In this document: positions 51,029-61,365 of the stretch, piece by piece | Numbering within the stretch: the first letter of the stretch is position 1 | How the letters are laid out: each line of letters opens with the position of its first letter | Source: Halodesulfurarchaeum sp. HSR-GB | GTDB lineage: Archaea > Halobacteriota > Halobacteria > Halobacteriales > Halobacteriaceae | Assembly (NCBI RefSeq): GCF_031432215.1 | Contig: NZ_JAVKGN010000001.1 | Coordinates: forward strand, 744,001 to 808,000 | Direction: 5' to 3' | Length of the DNA: 64,000 nucleotides | Position numbers and translations under genes: made by a program | The notes under the pieces: model-generated | Database searches by the model: none | What the model was told of the DNA's origin: nothing | What the model saw: only the letters and a program-made list of their open reading frames with translations

Positions 51029-52198
51029 ATGAATCGCCCGCTCATCGCGATCCTCGCGGGGCTCTTGCTCGTGACGAGCGTGCTTTCGGTCCCCGGCGTG
51101 GCCGCCCAGGCCACCACGAACGAGCGATTGGCCCCGGTCGAGGGTGCGGCTTCGAACACCACTCGCATGCTGCACCTCGATACGGTCGATCAGCGCGGGT
51201 TCGGCACGGCCTCGACATCCGTGACAGCCGCGGTGGGGAGCGAGGCGGGCGCGGGGGCGGCGACCCTTACCCAGTACGCGGTGGCCCAGGAGTTCGAGGA
51301 CTCGCCGTCGGCGGGTGAACGGGCCCTCGACGAGGCGATCGCGGTCTCGGCGGATCGAATCGTGGCCCTCGAAACCCGGGAGCAACGTGCTCGTGACCGC
51401 TTCCGGGCGGGCGAGATCGGTGTGGGGCAGTATCTCGCGGTACTTGGATCGGTGAACCGCGAGGCCCACGCCATCGAGTCCTCTCTCGATCACTTCGAGA
51501 CGCGAACCCAGAACGAGAGCCTGCAGGACCGCGTCCGCGCCCTCCAGACCGACACTGCTCGATCCGTCGGGCCGATCTCTGATGCGGTGGGGAGTGCAGT
51601 TGCCGGCGGGCCCGAGACCGACCGGATCTACGTCGCCGCCGCGGACCACGGGGTCGTCCTCGGCGGGCTCCGGGGTGGGGAGTACGTCCGGGAGGCCACC
51701 CGGACCGATGCCCGGGACGGGACCGTCGGCACGATCGACCTGGGGGCCGCCCAGGATCGGATCGGCGAACTCTACCCCTGGGCCTGGACGAACAAAGGCG
51801 ACGTCAGCATCAACACCGTCGGTGCTGATGTCTTCCGATTCCAGCTCTCACACGACCACGGGCGGCTGAACAGCCTGCTCGACACCTCCTCGGGGAACGT
51901 CTATCGCGAGGTCCAGCAGAAGTCCCTCGCAAACCTACCCGTCGCGCCCGGTCCGTCGACGACTGCCGGGAACCTGACACTCCAGGTTTCGGCTCCCGAT
52001 CCCGGATCGCCGTTGCGGGTCCAGGTGACAAACGAGTCCGGGAGCCAGGTGCCGGCGTCGGTGTCGATAAACGACACCTACGTGGGCCAGACTGGCCCCG
52101 AATCGAGTGTCTGGACGCTTGCCCCGCCCGAGAACTTTACAGTGACCGCCGAGGCCGACGACCGGGAGCTCGAACTCGACGTGAACTCCCGAGCGTAG
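51029..52198 (+). CDS. Secreted haloarchaeal protein of unknown function (DUF7096-like)
   Basis: The 389-aa protein starts with a signal sequence (residues 1-26, ending VPGVAAQA) and has a helical middle region (ADRIVALETREQRARDRFRAGEIGVGQYLAVLGSVNREAHAIE in part) and a C-terminal beta domain with PEGA-like motifs (VSINDTYVGQTG). No C-terminal anchor is seen. The start ATG 51029 follows TTTTTGACGG at the TATA position. Its neighbours are a divergent membrane HTH regulator and a downstream pilin-like protein, a combination suggesting an envelope function. Confidence 0.8.
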   Translation: MNRPLIAILAGLLLVTSVLSVPGVAAQATTNERLAPVEGAASNTTRMLHLDTVDQRGFGTASTSVTAAVGSEAGAGAATLTQYAVAQEFEDSPSAGERALDEAIAVSADRIVALETREQRARDRFRAGEIGVGQYLAVLGSVNREAHAIESSLDHFETRTQNESLQDRVRALQTDTARSVGPISDAVGSAVAGGPETDRIYVAAADHGVVLGGLRGGEYVREATRTDARDGTVGTIDLGAAQDRIGELYPWAWTNKGDVSINTVGADVFRFQLSHDHGRLNSLLDTSSGNVYREVQQKSLANLPVAPGPSTTAGNLTLQVSAPDPGSPLRVQVTNESGSQVPASVSINDTYVGQTGPESSVWTLAPPENFTVTAEADDRELELDVNSRA

Positions 52199-52230
52199 GT
52201 TTAAGTCGGGGGACCGGGCCAAGCCGGCCC

Positions 52231-52749
52231 ATGACTCGCGCCGTCTCCCCGATCCTCGGGACGCTTCTGTTGACTGCGATTACCGTCTTGCTCGTCGCCG
52301 TCCTCGTCAGTACGCTCGGTGCGGCCTCGCTCGGTGGCGTCGTGGCTGGCCCGGATGCCGGCGACGCTACGAACTTCGTCCGGCTCTCCGCGACCGCGAC
52401 CGCAGACGGTGAGATCACCCTCACGCACGAGGGCGGTGACTCGGTCGATCTGTCCCACGCCTCGGTTCACATCACTGTGGACGGAACGCCACTCGCGGAA
52501 CAGCCGCCGGTCCCCTTCTTCTCGACGGCGGGCTTCGAGCCGGGGCCGACGGGGCCGTTTAACTCCGCCGCGGATTCGACCTGGTCGGTCGGCGAGCAGG
52601 CCTCGCTTACCATCTCCGGGTCGAACGAGCCGTCGCTCGCAGTTGGTGACACCGTGCGGGTCGAACTCGTTCGGGACGGGCGGCCCCTCGGAAGTGTCAG
52701 CAGTTCAGTTCTCGGGGACGACGCCGACGGAGACGATGGCGAGGTTTGA
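52231..52749 (+). CDS. Type IV pilin-like protein
   Basis: The 172-aa protein has the archaeal type IV pilin N-terminus MTRAVSPILGTLLLTAITVLL, where PibD would cut just before or near AVSP, with a hydrophobic helix of about 21 residues after it. The remaining ~140 residues are a beta-rich outer domain (SATATADGEITLTHEGGDSVDLSHASVHITVDGT in part). It may form pili or serve as a minor pilin. Its 3' end overlaps the convergent methyltransferase gene by 45 bases. Confidence 0.85.
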   Translation: MTRAVSPILGTLLLTAITVLLVAVLVSTLGAASLGGVVAGPDAGDATNFVRLSATATADGEITLTHEGGDSVDLSHASVHITVDGTPLAEQPPVPFFSTAGFEPGPTGPFNSAADSTWSVGEQASLTISGSNEPSLAVGDTVRVELVRDGRPLGSVSSSVLGDDADGDDGEV

Positions 52750-53328
52750 CTTGTACTTCGAGCCGACGACCTCGTGGCGGGTGTCTTCGAACCCGGCGGC
52801 CTGGAACATCTCCTCGGCCTCGGCCTCGTCGTAGAAGAGCATGATCGCGTCGACGATCCGCCGTCCGATCCAGGAGTCCGGGTAGTACGGGCCGACGACC
52901 ACGACTCGCCCGCCCGGCTTGACGACCCGGCGCATCTCGGCCAGCCCCTGGACGGGGTTGGGCCAGTACTCGATCGACCCGGAGGACCAGGCGTGATCGA
53001 AGGTGTTCGACCGCACGGGGAGGTTCTCGGCGTCGCCCATGGTGAACCCGAGCAGCTCGCGCTCGTCCAGCCGTTCCCGGGCCTTTGCCATCTGGTGGGG
53101 GCTCTGGTCGACGCCCAGGATGTGGTCTGTCGTCTGCTTGAGCCCCTCGGTGCCGAAACCGGTGCCACAGCCCACGTCGATGACCCGGTCTGTCGGTTCC
53201 AGGTCGAGCAGGGAAAGCGCCTCCGCACGCATCGGTTCGGTAAAGACGAACGCGTTGACCCGGTCGTACACCTTCGAGAGGTACTTGTAGAAGTACCGCG
53301 CTCGGGTCTTGTCCTCCAGGACGCCCAT
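52705..53328 (-). CDS. SAM-dependent methyltransferase, quinone-biosynthesis type
   Basis: The 207-aa class I methyltransferase has motif I VIDVGCGTGFGT, LGVDQSPHQMAKAR and motif IV SSGSIEYWPN, followed by VVKPGGRVVVVGPYYPDSWIGRR. The closest family by pattern is the MPBQ/MSBQ or demethylmenaquinone-type C-methyltransferase group, so it may methylate a respiratory quinone (menaquinone head group). The exact substrate is not certain. The start at 53328 precedes the ATPase operon, which is divergent. Confidence 0.82.
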   Translation of the reverse strand: MGVLEDKTRARYFYKYLSKVYDRVNAFVFTEPMRAEALSLLDLEPTDRVIDVGCGTGFGTEGLKQTTDHILGVDQSPHQMAKARERLDERELLGFTMGDAENLPVRSNTFDHAWSSGSIEYWPNPVQGLAEMRRVVKPGGRVVVVGPYYPDSWIGRRIVDAIMLFYDEAEAEEMFQAAGFEDTRHEVVGSKYKSNLAIVSVGVVPEN

Positions 53329-53456
53329 TGTGCCCCGATAGGATGGTGGTTCCCTTTAGCGCTTGCTTTCCGGACAGCCGGCCCCGGGCTCGTTGCTGCT
53401 GTCGTGGTTCCGCAACTCCCAAATACGCGGTCTTAGTACCACTCCCTAGATATCAG

Positions 53457-53789
53457 ATGCCGAGGCCAGAGGTTCTCGAATCGATCAAGGCGGCTGAATC
53501 GGACGCCGAGGAACGCGTCGCCGCCGCCCGGGAGGAGGCCGAGGAGATCCTCGCCCAAGCCAGGCGCGACGCCGAGGAGATCGTCTCCGAGGCGGAATCC
53601 GAGGCCCGGGCGCACCGGGAGGAGGAACTCGAAGCGGCTCGTGAGGCAGTCGAAGCCGAGCGCGAGGAGATCCTCGAAGCCGGCGCCGAGGAGCGCGAAC
53701 AACTGAAAGCGGACGCCGAGGCCCACGTCGAGGACGCCGTGGACCTCGCACTCGAACGGTTCACGGAGGCGGTGCATGCTCAGACCTGA
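53457..53789 (+). CDS. atpH: A-type ATPase subunit H
   Basis: The 110-aa coiled-coil protein forms a peripheral stalk with subunit E. It is almost all helix, rich in Ala/Glu/Arg (EEAEEILAQARRDAEEIVSEAESE in part). ATG 53457 is chosen; a TATA-like CTTAGTA lies about 27 bases upstream. First gene of the ATPase operon; it overlaps atpI by 14 bases. Confidence 0.92.
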   Translation: MPRPEVLESIKAAESDAEERVAAAREEAEEILAQARRDAEEIVSEAESEARAHREEELEAAREAVEAEREEILEAGAEEREQLKADAEAHVEDAVDLALERFTEAVHAQT

Positions 53790-55968
53790 GCGAATGAGCA
53801 AAGTCTCGGTGGCGGGCTCGACCCAGGTCATCGAGCCGGTCATCGAAGCCATCCACGACCTCGAACTCGTCCACCTCTCGGAGTACGAAGGCCAGATCGA
53901 GGGCTTCGAGACGGGAGCCCCGCTCTCGGGGGCCGAGTCCGCGGCTGATCAACTGGTCACCGTTCGGTCCCTGCAGTCCATGCTCGACATCGAGGAAGCG
54001 GCCGTGGACCAGCAGCGGATCCTCGATCGGGAGACCGTTCCCGACCGCCTGGAGTCGATCCGGGAGACGGTGACGGACCTGGACGATCGCCGCTCGGAGA
54101 TCCGCTCGGAGCTTACCCGGGTCCGGGACGAGATGGACTCGATCGACCCCTTCGTCGACCTGGGGATCGACTTCGATCTCCTCCGGGGCTACGAGAACCT
54201 CTCGGTGATGGCCGGCACGGGTGACCGCGAGGCCGTCGAAGACACGCTCGCGGACGCCGAGGAGATCGAGGCCTTCGAGGTCTTTACCGGGACGGACGTG
54301 CTCGCGATCTTCGCCTATCCCAGCGAGCCGTCCCTGGAGGACGCCCTGGTCGGGGTAGAGTTCACGGAGTACGAGATCCCGCAGGGCGAGGGCGAACCAG
54401 AGGCCTACCTCGAGCAGCTCGAAGCACGCAAAGCGGACCTCGAAGCCGAACTCGAATCGGTCGAGGCGGACATCGACGCGGCCCGCGAGGAACACGCCGA
54501 GTTCCTCCTGGCCGTCGAGGAGGCCCTGAGCATCGACGTGCAGAAGCGGGAAGCCCCGCTCCGTTTCGCGACGACCGAGCACGCCTTCGTGGCCGAGGGC
54601 TGGCTCCCGGCCGAGGAGTTCGAGACCTTCGAGACGGCGGTCAGCGAGGCGGCCTCGGGACGGGTCGCGGTCGACCAGATGGAGGTCGCCGACCACGCCG
54701 AGTACGTGCCCACACACGACGACCACGGGGCTGACGGCGAGGAACCCACTGCAGAGAGCCCGGCCGAGGACGTGGCTGCGGACGGTGGCAACGTCGAACT
54801 CGAATCCGGGGACTCCCCGCCGGTGGTCCTCGACAACCCGGCCTTTGCCAAGCCCTTCGAACTGCTCGTCAAGGCGATCAACCGACCGACCTACTGGGAA
54901 CTCGACCCGACGATCCCGATCCTGCTCACCTTCCCGATCATGTTCGGCTTCATGATCGGCGACCTGGGTTATGGCGCGCTCTATGCCGGTATCGGGTACC
55001 TGATCGTCTCGCGGGTCGACAGCGACGGACTCCGGAGCCTGGGCGGCATCGCCGTCTGGGCCGGGGTCTTCACGATGCTCTTTGGCGTCCTCTACGGCGA
55101 GATATTCGGGCTCCACGGGCTCGGTGACGTGGTCTGGGGCGGCCACCCGCCGCTCCACAAGGGACTCCAGCCGAACTTCCTGGCCTACGCACAGGCCTGG
55201 CTGTTCCTGAGTCTCTTCGTCGGGCTCTTCCACCTGACAGCGGGCTATGTCTTCGGGTTCGTCAACCTGCTGGGCCACGGGCTCAAGGACGCCTTCCTGG
55301 AGAAAGGCTCCTGGGTCGTCCTGATGGGTGGCATGTGGCTGTGGATCTTCAGCACCCACGCCGCCGGCGCGAAGCCCGACCTGCTCTTTACGGTCTTCAA
55401 CCGGGCCGGGGCGACGATCCCGTCGGGCACCACGCTCGCCGCCGATCAGGTGGCCTTCGGCCTCGGGTTCGGCGGGTTCCCCGCGACGGTTGGGCTGGTC
55501 GGCCTGGCGCTGGCCGGCATTGGGCTGACACTCCTGATCCTCGGCGAGGGCGGCATTGGGGCCCTTGAAAGCCTCAACGTGCTGGTGAACGTCCTCTCCT
55601 ACACCCGGATCGCCGCCGTCCTGCTTGCAAAGGCCGGGATGGCCTTCGTGGTGAACCTGCTCTTCTTCGGGGCCTACCAGGACCCCGAGGGCCTGTTCCA
55701 CTTCCTGGTGATCGGCGGGCACGCCCACGCGCCCGAGGGGGCGACAGTCCTCTTCGAGGGCCTGGTCAATATGGGCCCGCTCGGCTGGCTGGGTGGGCTC
55801 CTCGTGCTGCTCGTCGGACACCTCCTGGTGCTCGCGCTGGGCATCACGAGCGCCGGTCTCCAGGCCGTCCGCCTGGAGTATGTTGAGTTCTTTGGGAAGT
55901 TTTATGAAGGCGGTGGGGCGAACTACAACCCGTTCGGATACACCCGCCGGTATACGACTACGGACTGA
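53776..55968 (+). CDS. atpI: A-type ATPase subunit I (a)
   Basis: Subunit I is the membrane proton/sodium channel partner of the c-ring. The 730-aa protein has a large N-terminal cytoplasmic domain (about 1-360) with coiled coil and an acidic insert near 300-345, then about eight membrane helices. YTRIAAVLLAKAG carries the essential arginine, and LGYGALYAG and FGVLYGEIFGLHG are conserved. The first ATG gives MLRPERMSKVS; a second ATG at 53794 (MSKVSVAGS), after the atpH stop, is an alternative. Confidence 0.95.
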   Translation: MLRPERMSKVSVAGSTQVIEPVIEAIHDLELVHLSEYEGQIEGFETGAPLSGAESAADQLVTVRSLQSMLDIEEAAVDQQRILDRETVPDRLESIRETVTDLDDRRSEIRSELTRVRDEMDSIDPFVDLGIDFDLLRGYENLSVMAGTGDREAVEDTLADAEEIEAFEVFTGTDVLAIFAYPSEPSLEDALVGVEFTEYEIPQGEGEPEAYLEQLEARKADLEAELESVEADIDAAREEHAEFLLAVEEALSIDVQKREAPLRFATTEHAFVAEGWLPAEEFETFETAVSEAASGRVAVDQMEVADHAEYVPTHDDHGADGEEPTAESPAEDVAADGGNVELESGDSPPVVLDNPAFAKPFELLVKAINRPTYWELDPTIPILLTFPIMFGFMIGDLGYGALYAGIGYLIVSRVDSDGLRSLGGIAVWAGVFTMLFGVLYGEIFGLHGLGDVVWGGHPPLHKGLQPNFLAYAQAWLFLSLFVGLFHLTAGYVFGFVNLLGHGLKDAFLEKGSWVVLMGGMWLWIFSTHAAGAKPDLLFTVFNRAGATIPSGTTLAADQVAFGLGFGGFPATVGLVGLALAGIGLTLLILGEGGIGALESLNVLVNVLSYTRIAAVLLAKAGMAFVVNLLFFGAYQDPEGLFHFLVIGGHAHAPEGATVLFEGLVNMGPLGWLGGLLVLLVGHLLVLALGITSAGLQAVRLEYVEFFGKFYEGGGANYNPFGYTRRYTTTD

Positions 55969-55975
55969 GTAACCC

Positions 55976-56218
55976 ATGCTAGAAGCACTCACAAACGTCG
56001 CCGGTCTACTCGCACAGGAACTGATCTCCCCGACGGCTGCCGCCGCGCTGGCAGTCGGGTTCGCAACAATCGGTGCCGGGATCGCCGAGCGCAGCATCGG
56101 GGCCGCCGCGATGGGGGCCATCGCCGAGGACGAGGACCTCTTCGGGCAGGGCCTGATTCTGACGGTCATTCCCGAGACGCTGGTGATTCTGGCCCTCGTC
56201 ACGATCTTCGTGGTCTAA
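55976..56218 (+). CDS. atpK: A-type ATPase subunit K (c-ring proteolipid)
   Basis: The 80-aa proteolipid is a single hairpin of two membrane helices. The ion-binding glutamate is in VIPETLVILAL. The sequence GAGIAERSIGAAAMGAIAEDEDLFGQG forms the polar loop and adjacent helices. It has one hairpin, not the doubled V-type form, which usually supports ATP synthesis. It lies seven bases after atpI and nine before atpE. Confidence 0.95.
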   Translation: MLEALTNVAGLLAQELISPTAAAALAVGFATIGAGIAERSIGAAAMGAIAEDEDLFGQGLILTVIPETLVILALVTIFVV

Positions 56219-56227
56219 GGCCAACCA

Positions 56228-56803
56228 ATGAGTCTTGATACGGTCGTCGCGGACATCCGAGAGGAAGCCGAGGATCAGGCCGAACAGATCCTCGCTGATG
56301 CCGAGGCGGAGGCCGAGTCCATCCGGGCCGAGGCCGAGACCGAGGCGGCGGAGATCCACGAGACGGCCGAAGCCGAAACCGAGAACGAGATCGCTCGCCT
56401 TCGCGAGCAACGTCTCTCGAGCGCGAAACTCGAGGCCAAACAGCAGCGACTCGAAGCCAGACGGGACGTGCTGGGGACGGTTCGCGATCGGGTCGAAGCG
56501 GCGATCGAGGACCTGCCCGAGGCGGACCGTCGCGAACTCACCGAGGCGTTGTTGGCCGACGCCGTCTCGGAGTTCGACGAGGCTGCCGTCTACTGCCGGC
56601 CCGAGGACGAATCGCTCGTCGAGGACCTCCTCGAGGACTACGACGGGTTCGAACTCGCCGGCGAGACTGACTGTCTCGGCGGCGTGGTACTCGAAGGCAG
56701 CGACGGGCGGATCCGGGTCGACAACACCTTCGACTCGACCCTGGAGACCGTCTGGGACGAGCACCTGAAAGAGTTGAGTGACGTGCTCTTCGAGGAGCAA
56801 TGA
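56228..56803 (+). CDS. atpE: A-type ATPase subunit E
   Basis: The 191-aa peripheral stalk protein has an Ala/Glu-rich N-terminal helix (about 1-80, EDQAEQILADAEAEAESIRAEAE in part) that pairs with subunit H and a C-terminal globular domain with GGVVLEGSDGRIRVDNTFDSTLE, typical of the family. It overlaps atpC by four bases. Confidence 0.94.
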   Translation: MSLDTVVADIREEAEDQAEQILADAEAEAESIRAEAETEAAEIHETAEAETENEIARLREQRLSSAKLEAKQQRLEARRDVLGTVRDRVEAAIEDLPEADRRELTEALLADAVSEFDEAAVYCRPEDESLVEDLLEDYDGFELAGETDCLGGVVLEGSDGRIRVDNTFDSTLETVWDEHLKELSDVLFEEQ

Positions 56804-57846
56804 CGAACCGCTCGGCCAACTACGAGTACGTCGTCGCCCGCGTTCGGCACCGACGTGCGTCGCTTTTTGCCGAGGAGGACTACCGGAAATTGCTCGGGAT
56901 GGGACTGGGCGGCATCGCTCGTTTCATGGAGGAGTCCCCGTACAAAGCCGAGATCAACGACCTCGGGGCTCGGTACAGCGGCGTCCAGTTGATCGAGTAC
57001 GCCCTGAACCGGAACCTCGCCCGGCAGTTCGACGACCTGCTCCGGTTCTCGGAGGGGGAACTGTACGAACTGGTGGCCCGGTACCTGCGGAAGTTCGACG
57101 CCTGGAACCTGAAGACGGTGCTCCGGGGACGCTTTTCGGACGCCGAGGACGAGGAGATCGAGGAGAACTTCATCGACGCCGGCGAATTCGAACCGGAGTT
57201 TCTGGACCGCCTGATCGCGGCCCCCGACATCGAGGCTATCGTCGAGATCATCGAGGAGACGACCTTCGGGGACGCGGTCGTCGAGGCCTATCCCGATTAC
57301 GAGGAGACCGGGCTGCTCACTCCCCTGGAAAACGCGATCGACCGGGCGTACTACGAGGGCCTGCTGGAGGGCCCGATCCCGGATGAGGGACCGATGGCAC
57401 TCTACGCCGAGTTCCTCAAGACCGAGATCGACTTCCGGAACGTGCGAAACGTCCTCCGAATCGTCCGCTCCGGCGCGGAGATCGACCCTCGCGAGTACTT
57501 CATCGAGGGCGGCCGACTCTTCGACAGCGAGGAGATCGCACAGCTGGCGACCGACCAGGACCAGTTGATCGCTCACCTCCGGGAGAGCCGATACAGCAAG
57601 CATCTCGGGCCGGCGATCGACTCCCTGGATGCCGAGGCCAATCTCACCCAGTTCGAACGGGCACTCGACGAGGCGCTGCTCTCCTTTGCGGATCGCCTCT
57701 CGCATGTCTACCCGCTTTCGGTCTGTCCGGTCCTGGCCTACATCCTCGCCAAGGAGCGTGAAGTGGACAACATCCGGGCTATCGCCCACGGCAAGGAGAC
57801 CGGACTCGACCGGTCGACGATCGAGAACGAACTGGTGATGCTATGA
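56800..57846 (+). CDS. atpC: A-type ATPase subunit C
   Basis: Subunit C (d-like) connects the rotor to the c-ring. The 348-aa protein is mainly helical and has the family start [17 protein letters not shown] followed by [11 protein letters not shown] and [21 protein letters not shown] in the later repeats. The final residues [19 protein letters not shown] are conserved. It overlaps atpE and atpF. Confidence 0.94.
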   Translation: MTNRSANYEYVVARVRHRRASLFAEEDYRKLLGMGLGGIARFMEESPYKAEINDLGARYSGVQLIEYALNRNLARQFDDLLRFSEGELYELVARYLRKFDAWNLKTVLRGRFSDAEDEEIEENFIDAGEFEPEFLDRLIAAPDIEAIVEIIEETTFGDAVVEAYPDYEETGLLTPLENAIDRAYYEGLLEGPIPDEGPMALYAEFLKTEIDFRNVRNVLRIVRSGAEIDPREYFIEGGRLFDSEEIAQLATDQDQLIAHLRESRYSKHLGPAIDSLDAEANLTQFERALDEALLSFADRLSHVYPLSVCPVLAYILAKEREVDNIRAIAHGKETGLDRSTIENELVML

Positions 57847-58178
57847 GCCAGGAAATCGCCGTCATTGGGGCCCCCGAGTTCACGACCGGCTTCCGGCTGG
57901 CCGGGGTCCGCATCTTCGAGAACGTCAGGGACGGGGAGAAAGACGATCGCCTCGACGACGCCGTCGAAGCGGTTTACGATCGGGAGGACGTCGGCATCAT
58001 CATCATGCACGCCGAGGATCTCGATCACCTCTCCGCGAACACCCGGCAGATCGTCTCCGAGAGTATCGAACCGACCTTCGTCACGCTCGGAGGCGGGGCG
58101 GCGGGCGCGACGGGCCTGCGCGAACAGATCAAACGGGCAATCGGTATCGACCTGATGGACGAGGAGGATTCCCAATGA
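57843..58178 (+). CDS. atpF: A-type ATPase subunit F
   Basis: The 111-aa regulatory rotor subunit has the family pattern [20 protein letters not shown] and [14 protein letters not shown], with the C-terminal part after it reaching into the AB ring. It overlaps atpA by four bases. Confidence 0.94.
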   Translation: MSQEIAVIGAPEFTTGFRLAGVRIFENVRDGEKDDRLDDAVEAVYDREDVGIIIMHAEDLDHLSANTRQIVSESIEPTFVTLGGGAAGATGLREQIKRAIGIDLMDEEDSQ

Positions 58179-59920
58179 GTGAAACAACGACAGCACACGG
58201 TCAAATCAACAGCGTGAGCGGTCCAGTCGTGACCGCCACGGGCCTCGACGCCCAGATGAACGACGTCGTGTACGTCGGCGATGAAGGGCTGATGGGTGAG
58301 GTCATCGAGATCGAAGGCGACGTGACGACGATCCAGGTTTACGAGGAGACCTCCGGGGTTCGACCGGGCGAACCGGTCGAGTCGACGGGGGAACCGCTCA
58401 CGGTCGATCTGGGGCCGGGACTGCTCGACTCGATCTACGACGGCGTCCAGCGACCCCTGGAGATCCTCGAAGCGGAGATGGGCGCGTTCCTCGACCGCGG
58501 GGTCGACGCCCCGGGGATCGACCTCGAAACGGAGTGGGACTTCGAACCCACAGTCGAGGAAGGCGACGAGGTCGAGCCCGGTGACGTGGTCGGGATCGTC
58601 GAGGAGACCGTCTCCATCGACCACCGGATCATGGTACCGCCCGATTCGGAGGGCGGCGAGGTCACCGAGATCGAAGCCGGCGCCTACACCGTCGAGGAAC
58701 CCGTCGTCACGCTTTCATCGGGCGAGGAGATCACGATGCATCAGGAGTGGCCGGTTCGGACCGCCCGCCCGTCAGCCGAGAAGCAGACACCGACCGAACC
58801 CCTGGTTTCACGACAGCGCATCTTTGATGGACTCTTTCCACTAGCGAAAGGCGGGACGGCCGCGATTCCGGGGCCGTTCGGGTCCGGCAAAACGGTCAGT
58901 CAGCACCAGCTCGCGAAGTGGGCCGACGCCGACATCGTCGTTTACGTCGGCTGTGGCGAGCGTGGGAACGAGATGACCGAGGTCATCGAGGACTTCCCCG
59001 AACTGGAGGACCCGATCTCGGGCAACCCGCTTATGGCCCGCACCACGCTGATCGCGAACACCTCCAACATGCCGGTCGCGGCCCGCGAATCCTCGGTCTA
59101 CACGGGGATCACGATGGCCGAGTACTTCCGGGACATGGGCTACAACGTCGCGCTGATGGCCGACTCCACCTCCCGGTGGGCCGAGGCCATGCGCGAGATC
59201 TCCTCCCGGCTGGAGGAGATGCCGGGCGAGGAGGGCTATCCCGCCTACCTCGGTTCGCGGCTGGCCCAGTTCTACGAACGGGCCGGCTACTTCGAGAACA
59301 TCAACGGGACCGAGGGCTCGATCTCGGTCATCGGGGCGGTCTCTCCGCCCGGCGGTGACTTCTCCGAGCCGGTCACCCAGAACACCCTCCGCATCGTGAA
59401 CGTGTTCTGGGCGCTGGATGCCGACCTGGCCGAGCGCCGGCACTTCCCGGCGATCAACTGGAACGAGTCCTATTCGCTGTATCGGGATCAGCTCGACCCC
59501 TGGTACGAAGAGAACGTGGCCCGGGACTTCCCGGAGCTTCGCCAGTGGGCGATCGACACGCTGGACGAGGAGACCGAACTCCAGGAGATCGTGCAGCTCG
59601 TGGGCAAGGACGCCCTGCCGGAGGACCAGCAACTCACCCTGGAGATCGCCCGGTACATCCGGGAGGCCTGGCTCCAGCAGAACGCGTTCCACGACGTGGA
59701 CACCTCCTGTACGCCGGAGAAGACCTACCGAATGCTCCAGGCGATCAACACCTTCGACGAGGCCGCCTTCGACGCTCTGGATGCAGGCGTGCCCGTCGAG
59801 GAGATCACGGACATCGAGTCGCTGCCTCGACTCAACCGGATGAACACGTCCGCGGACTGGGAGCCGTTCATCGAGGAGGTCGAGGAGGAAATCACCACTC
59901 AGCTCGAGGAGCTGTACTGA
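58175..59920 (+). CDS. atpA: A-type ATPase catalytic subunit A
   Basis: The 581-aa catalytic subunit has Walker [10 protein letters not shown] near residue 233, the catalytic [10 protein letters not shown], and the non-homologous region about 110-200. [16 protein letters not shown] and [21 protein letters not shown] are conserved. No intein is present; the frame is continuous. Its stop codon overlaps the atpB start by one base (TGATG). Confidence 0.97.
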   Translation: MSETTTAHGQINSVSGPVVTATGLDAQMNDVVYVGDEGLMGEVIEIEGDVTTIQVYEETSGVRPGEPVESTGEPLTVDLGPGLLDSIYDGVQRPLEILEAEMGAFLDRGVDAPGIDLETEWDFEPTVEEGDEVEPGDVVGIVEETVSIDHRIMVPPDSEGGEVTEIEAGAYTVEEPVVTLSSGEEITMHQEWPVRTARPSAEKQTPTEPLVSRQRIFDGLFPLAKGGTAAIPGPFGSGKTVSQHQLAKWADADIVVYVGCGERGNEMTEVIEDFPELEDPISGNPLMARTTLIANTSNMPVAARESSVYTGITMAEYFRDMGYNVALMADSTSRWAEAMREISSRLEEMPGEEGYPAYLGSRLAQFYERAGYFENINGTEGSISVIGAVSPPGGDFSEPVTQNTLRIVNVFWALDADLAERRHFPAINWNESYSLYRDQLDPWYEENVARDFPELRQWAIDTLDEETELQEIVQLVGKDALPEDQQLTLEIARYIREAWLQQNAFHDVDTSCTPEKTYRMLQAINTFDEAAFDALDAGVPVEEITDIESLPRLNRMNTSADWEPFIEEVEEEITTQLEELY

Positions 59921-61320
59921 TGAAGGAATATCGTACTATCACGGACGTGAGCGGCCCGCTGGTGTTCGTCGAGACCGACGAGCCGATCGGCTACGACGAG
60001 ATCGTCGAGATCGAGACGCCGGACGGGGAGGTAAAGCGGGGACAGGTACTGGAGACATCCGGCGAGGTCGTCGCCATCCAGGTCATGGAGGGCACCGAGG
60101 GGATCGGCCGGGACGCGTCGGTCCGCTTCCTGGGTGAGACGCTCAAGATGCCCGTAACCGAGGGGCTTCTCGGTCGTGTGCTGGACGGTTCGGGGCGGCC
60201 GATCGACGGCGGGCCGGAGATCGTCCCGGACAAGCGCCAGGACATCGTCGGCGCGGCGATGAACCCCTACGCCCGGGAGTACCCACGCGAGTTCATCCAG
60301 ACCGGGATCTCCGCGCTGGACGGCATGAACACGCTCGTTCGCGGCCAGAAGCTGCCGCTTTTCTCCGGTTCCGGGCTCCCGCACAACGATCTCGCCCTGC
60401 AGATCGCTCGCCAGGCGACGGTGCCAGAAGAGGAGGAGAGCGAGGGCGAATCGGAGTTCGCGGTCGTCTTCGGCGCGATGGGGATCACCCGCGAGGAGGC
60501 AAACGAGTTCATCAACGACTTCGAGCGCACGGGCGCCCTTGAGCGCTCGACGCTCTTTTTGAACCTCGCGGACGACCCCGCGGTCGAGCGGACGATCACG
60601 CCACGGCTGGCCCTGACCACCGCGGAGTACCTGGCCTTCGAGAAGGGCTATCACATTCTGGTCATCCTCACGGACATGACCAACTACTGTGAGGCCCTGC
60701 GGGAGATCGGCGCGGCCCGGGAGGAGGTCCCGGGTCGACGTGGCTACCCCGGGTACATGTACACCGACCTGGCCCAGCTCTACGAGCGGGCCGGCCGTAT
60801 CGAGGGCCGGGAGGGGTCGATCACCCAGATCCCGATCCTCACGATGCCGGGCGACGACGACACCCATCCGATCCCGGACCTCACGGGGTACATCACCGAG
60901 GGACAGATCTACGTCGATCGCTCGCTCAACTCACAGGGGATCGAGCCACCGGTCGACGTGCTCCCGAGTCTCTCCCGGCTGATGGACGAGGGGATCGGCG
61001 AGGGACTCACCCGCAAGGACCACGGCGACCTCTCCGATCAGCTGTATGCAGCCTACGCGGAGGGCGAGGACCTTCGCGACCTGGTGAACATCGTCGGTCG
61101 CGAGGCCCTCTCCGATCGGGACAACACCTATCTGGACTTCGCGGACCGCTTCGAGGACGAGTTCGTCGATCAGGGATTCGACACCGACCGCTCCATCGAG
61201 GAGACCCTGGACATCGGCTGGGAGCTGGTGTCGATGTTCCCGAAGGCCGAACTCAACCGGATCGACGAGGAGTTCATCGAGGAGTACTACCGCGAGGACG
61301 TCGGCGAAGTCGAGGCCTAG
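59920..61320 (+). CDS. atpB: A-type ATPase subunit B
   Basis: The 466-aa non-catalytic subunit lacks the complete Walker A ([19 protein letters not shown]) as expected and has [11 protein letters not shown]-like [55 protein letters not shown] (in part) and [30 protein letters not shown] 59920 is adjacent to the atpA stop. It is followed by a core methionine synthase gene instead of atpD. Confidence 0.97.
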   Translation: MKEYRTITDVSGPLVFVETDEPIGYDEIVEIETPDGEVKRGQVLETSGEVVAIQVMEGTEGIGRDASVRFLGETLKMPVTEGLLGRVLDGSGRPIDGGPEIVPDKRQDIVGAAMNPYAREYPREFIQTGISALDGMNTLVRGQKLPLFSGSGLPHNDLALQIARQATVPEEEESEGESEFAVVFGAMGITREEANEFINDFERTGALERSTLFLNLADDPAVERTITPRLALTTAEYLAFEKGYHILVILTDMTNYCEALREIGAAREEVPGRRGYPGYMYTDLAQLYERAGRIEGREGSITQIPILTMPGDDDTHPIPDLTGYITEGQIYVDRSLNSQGIEPPVDVLPSLSRLMDEGIGEGLTRKDHGDLSDQLYAAYAEGEDLRDLVNIVGREALSDRDNTYLDFADRFEDEFVDQGFDTDRSIEETLDIGWELVSMFPKAELNRIDEEFIEEYYREDVGEVEA

Positions 61321-61365
61321 TCCACGCGAACCTTTTTGTGCCGGTCCTCGCGTAGCCATGGGCAG

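Noticed and set aside
53761-56202. Minus-strand frame of about 800 codons over atpI
   Set aside because: atpI is a clear membrane ATPase subunit on the other strand; the antisense frame has composition typical of a shadow.
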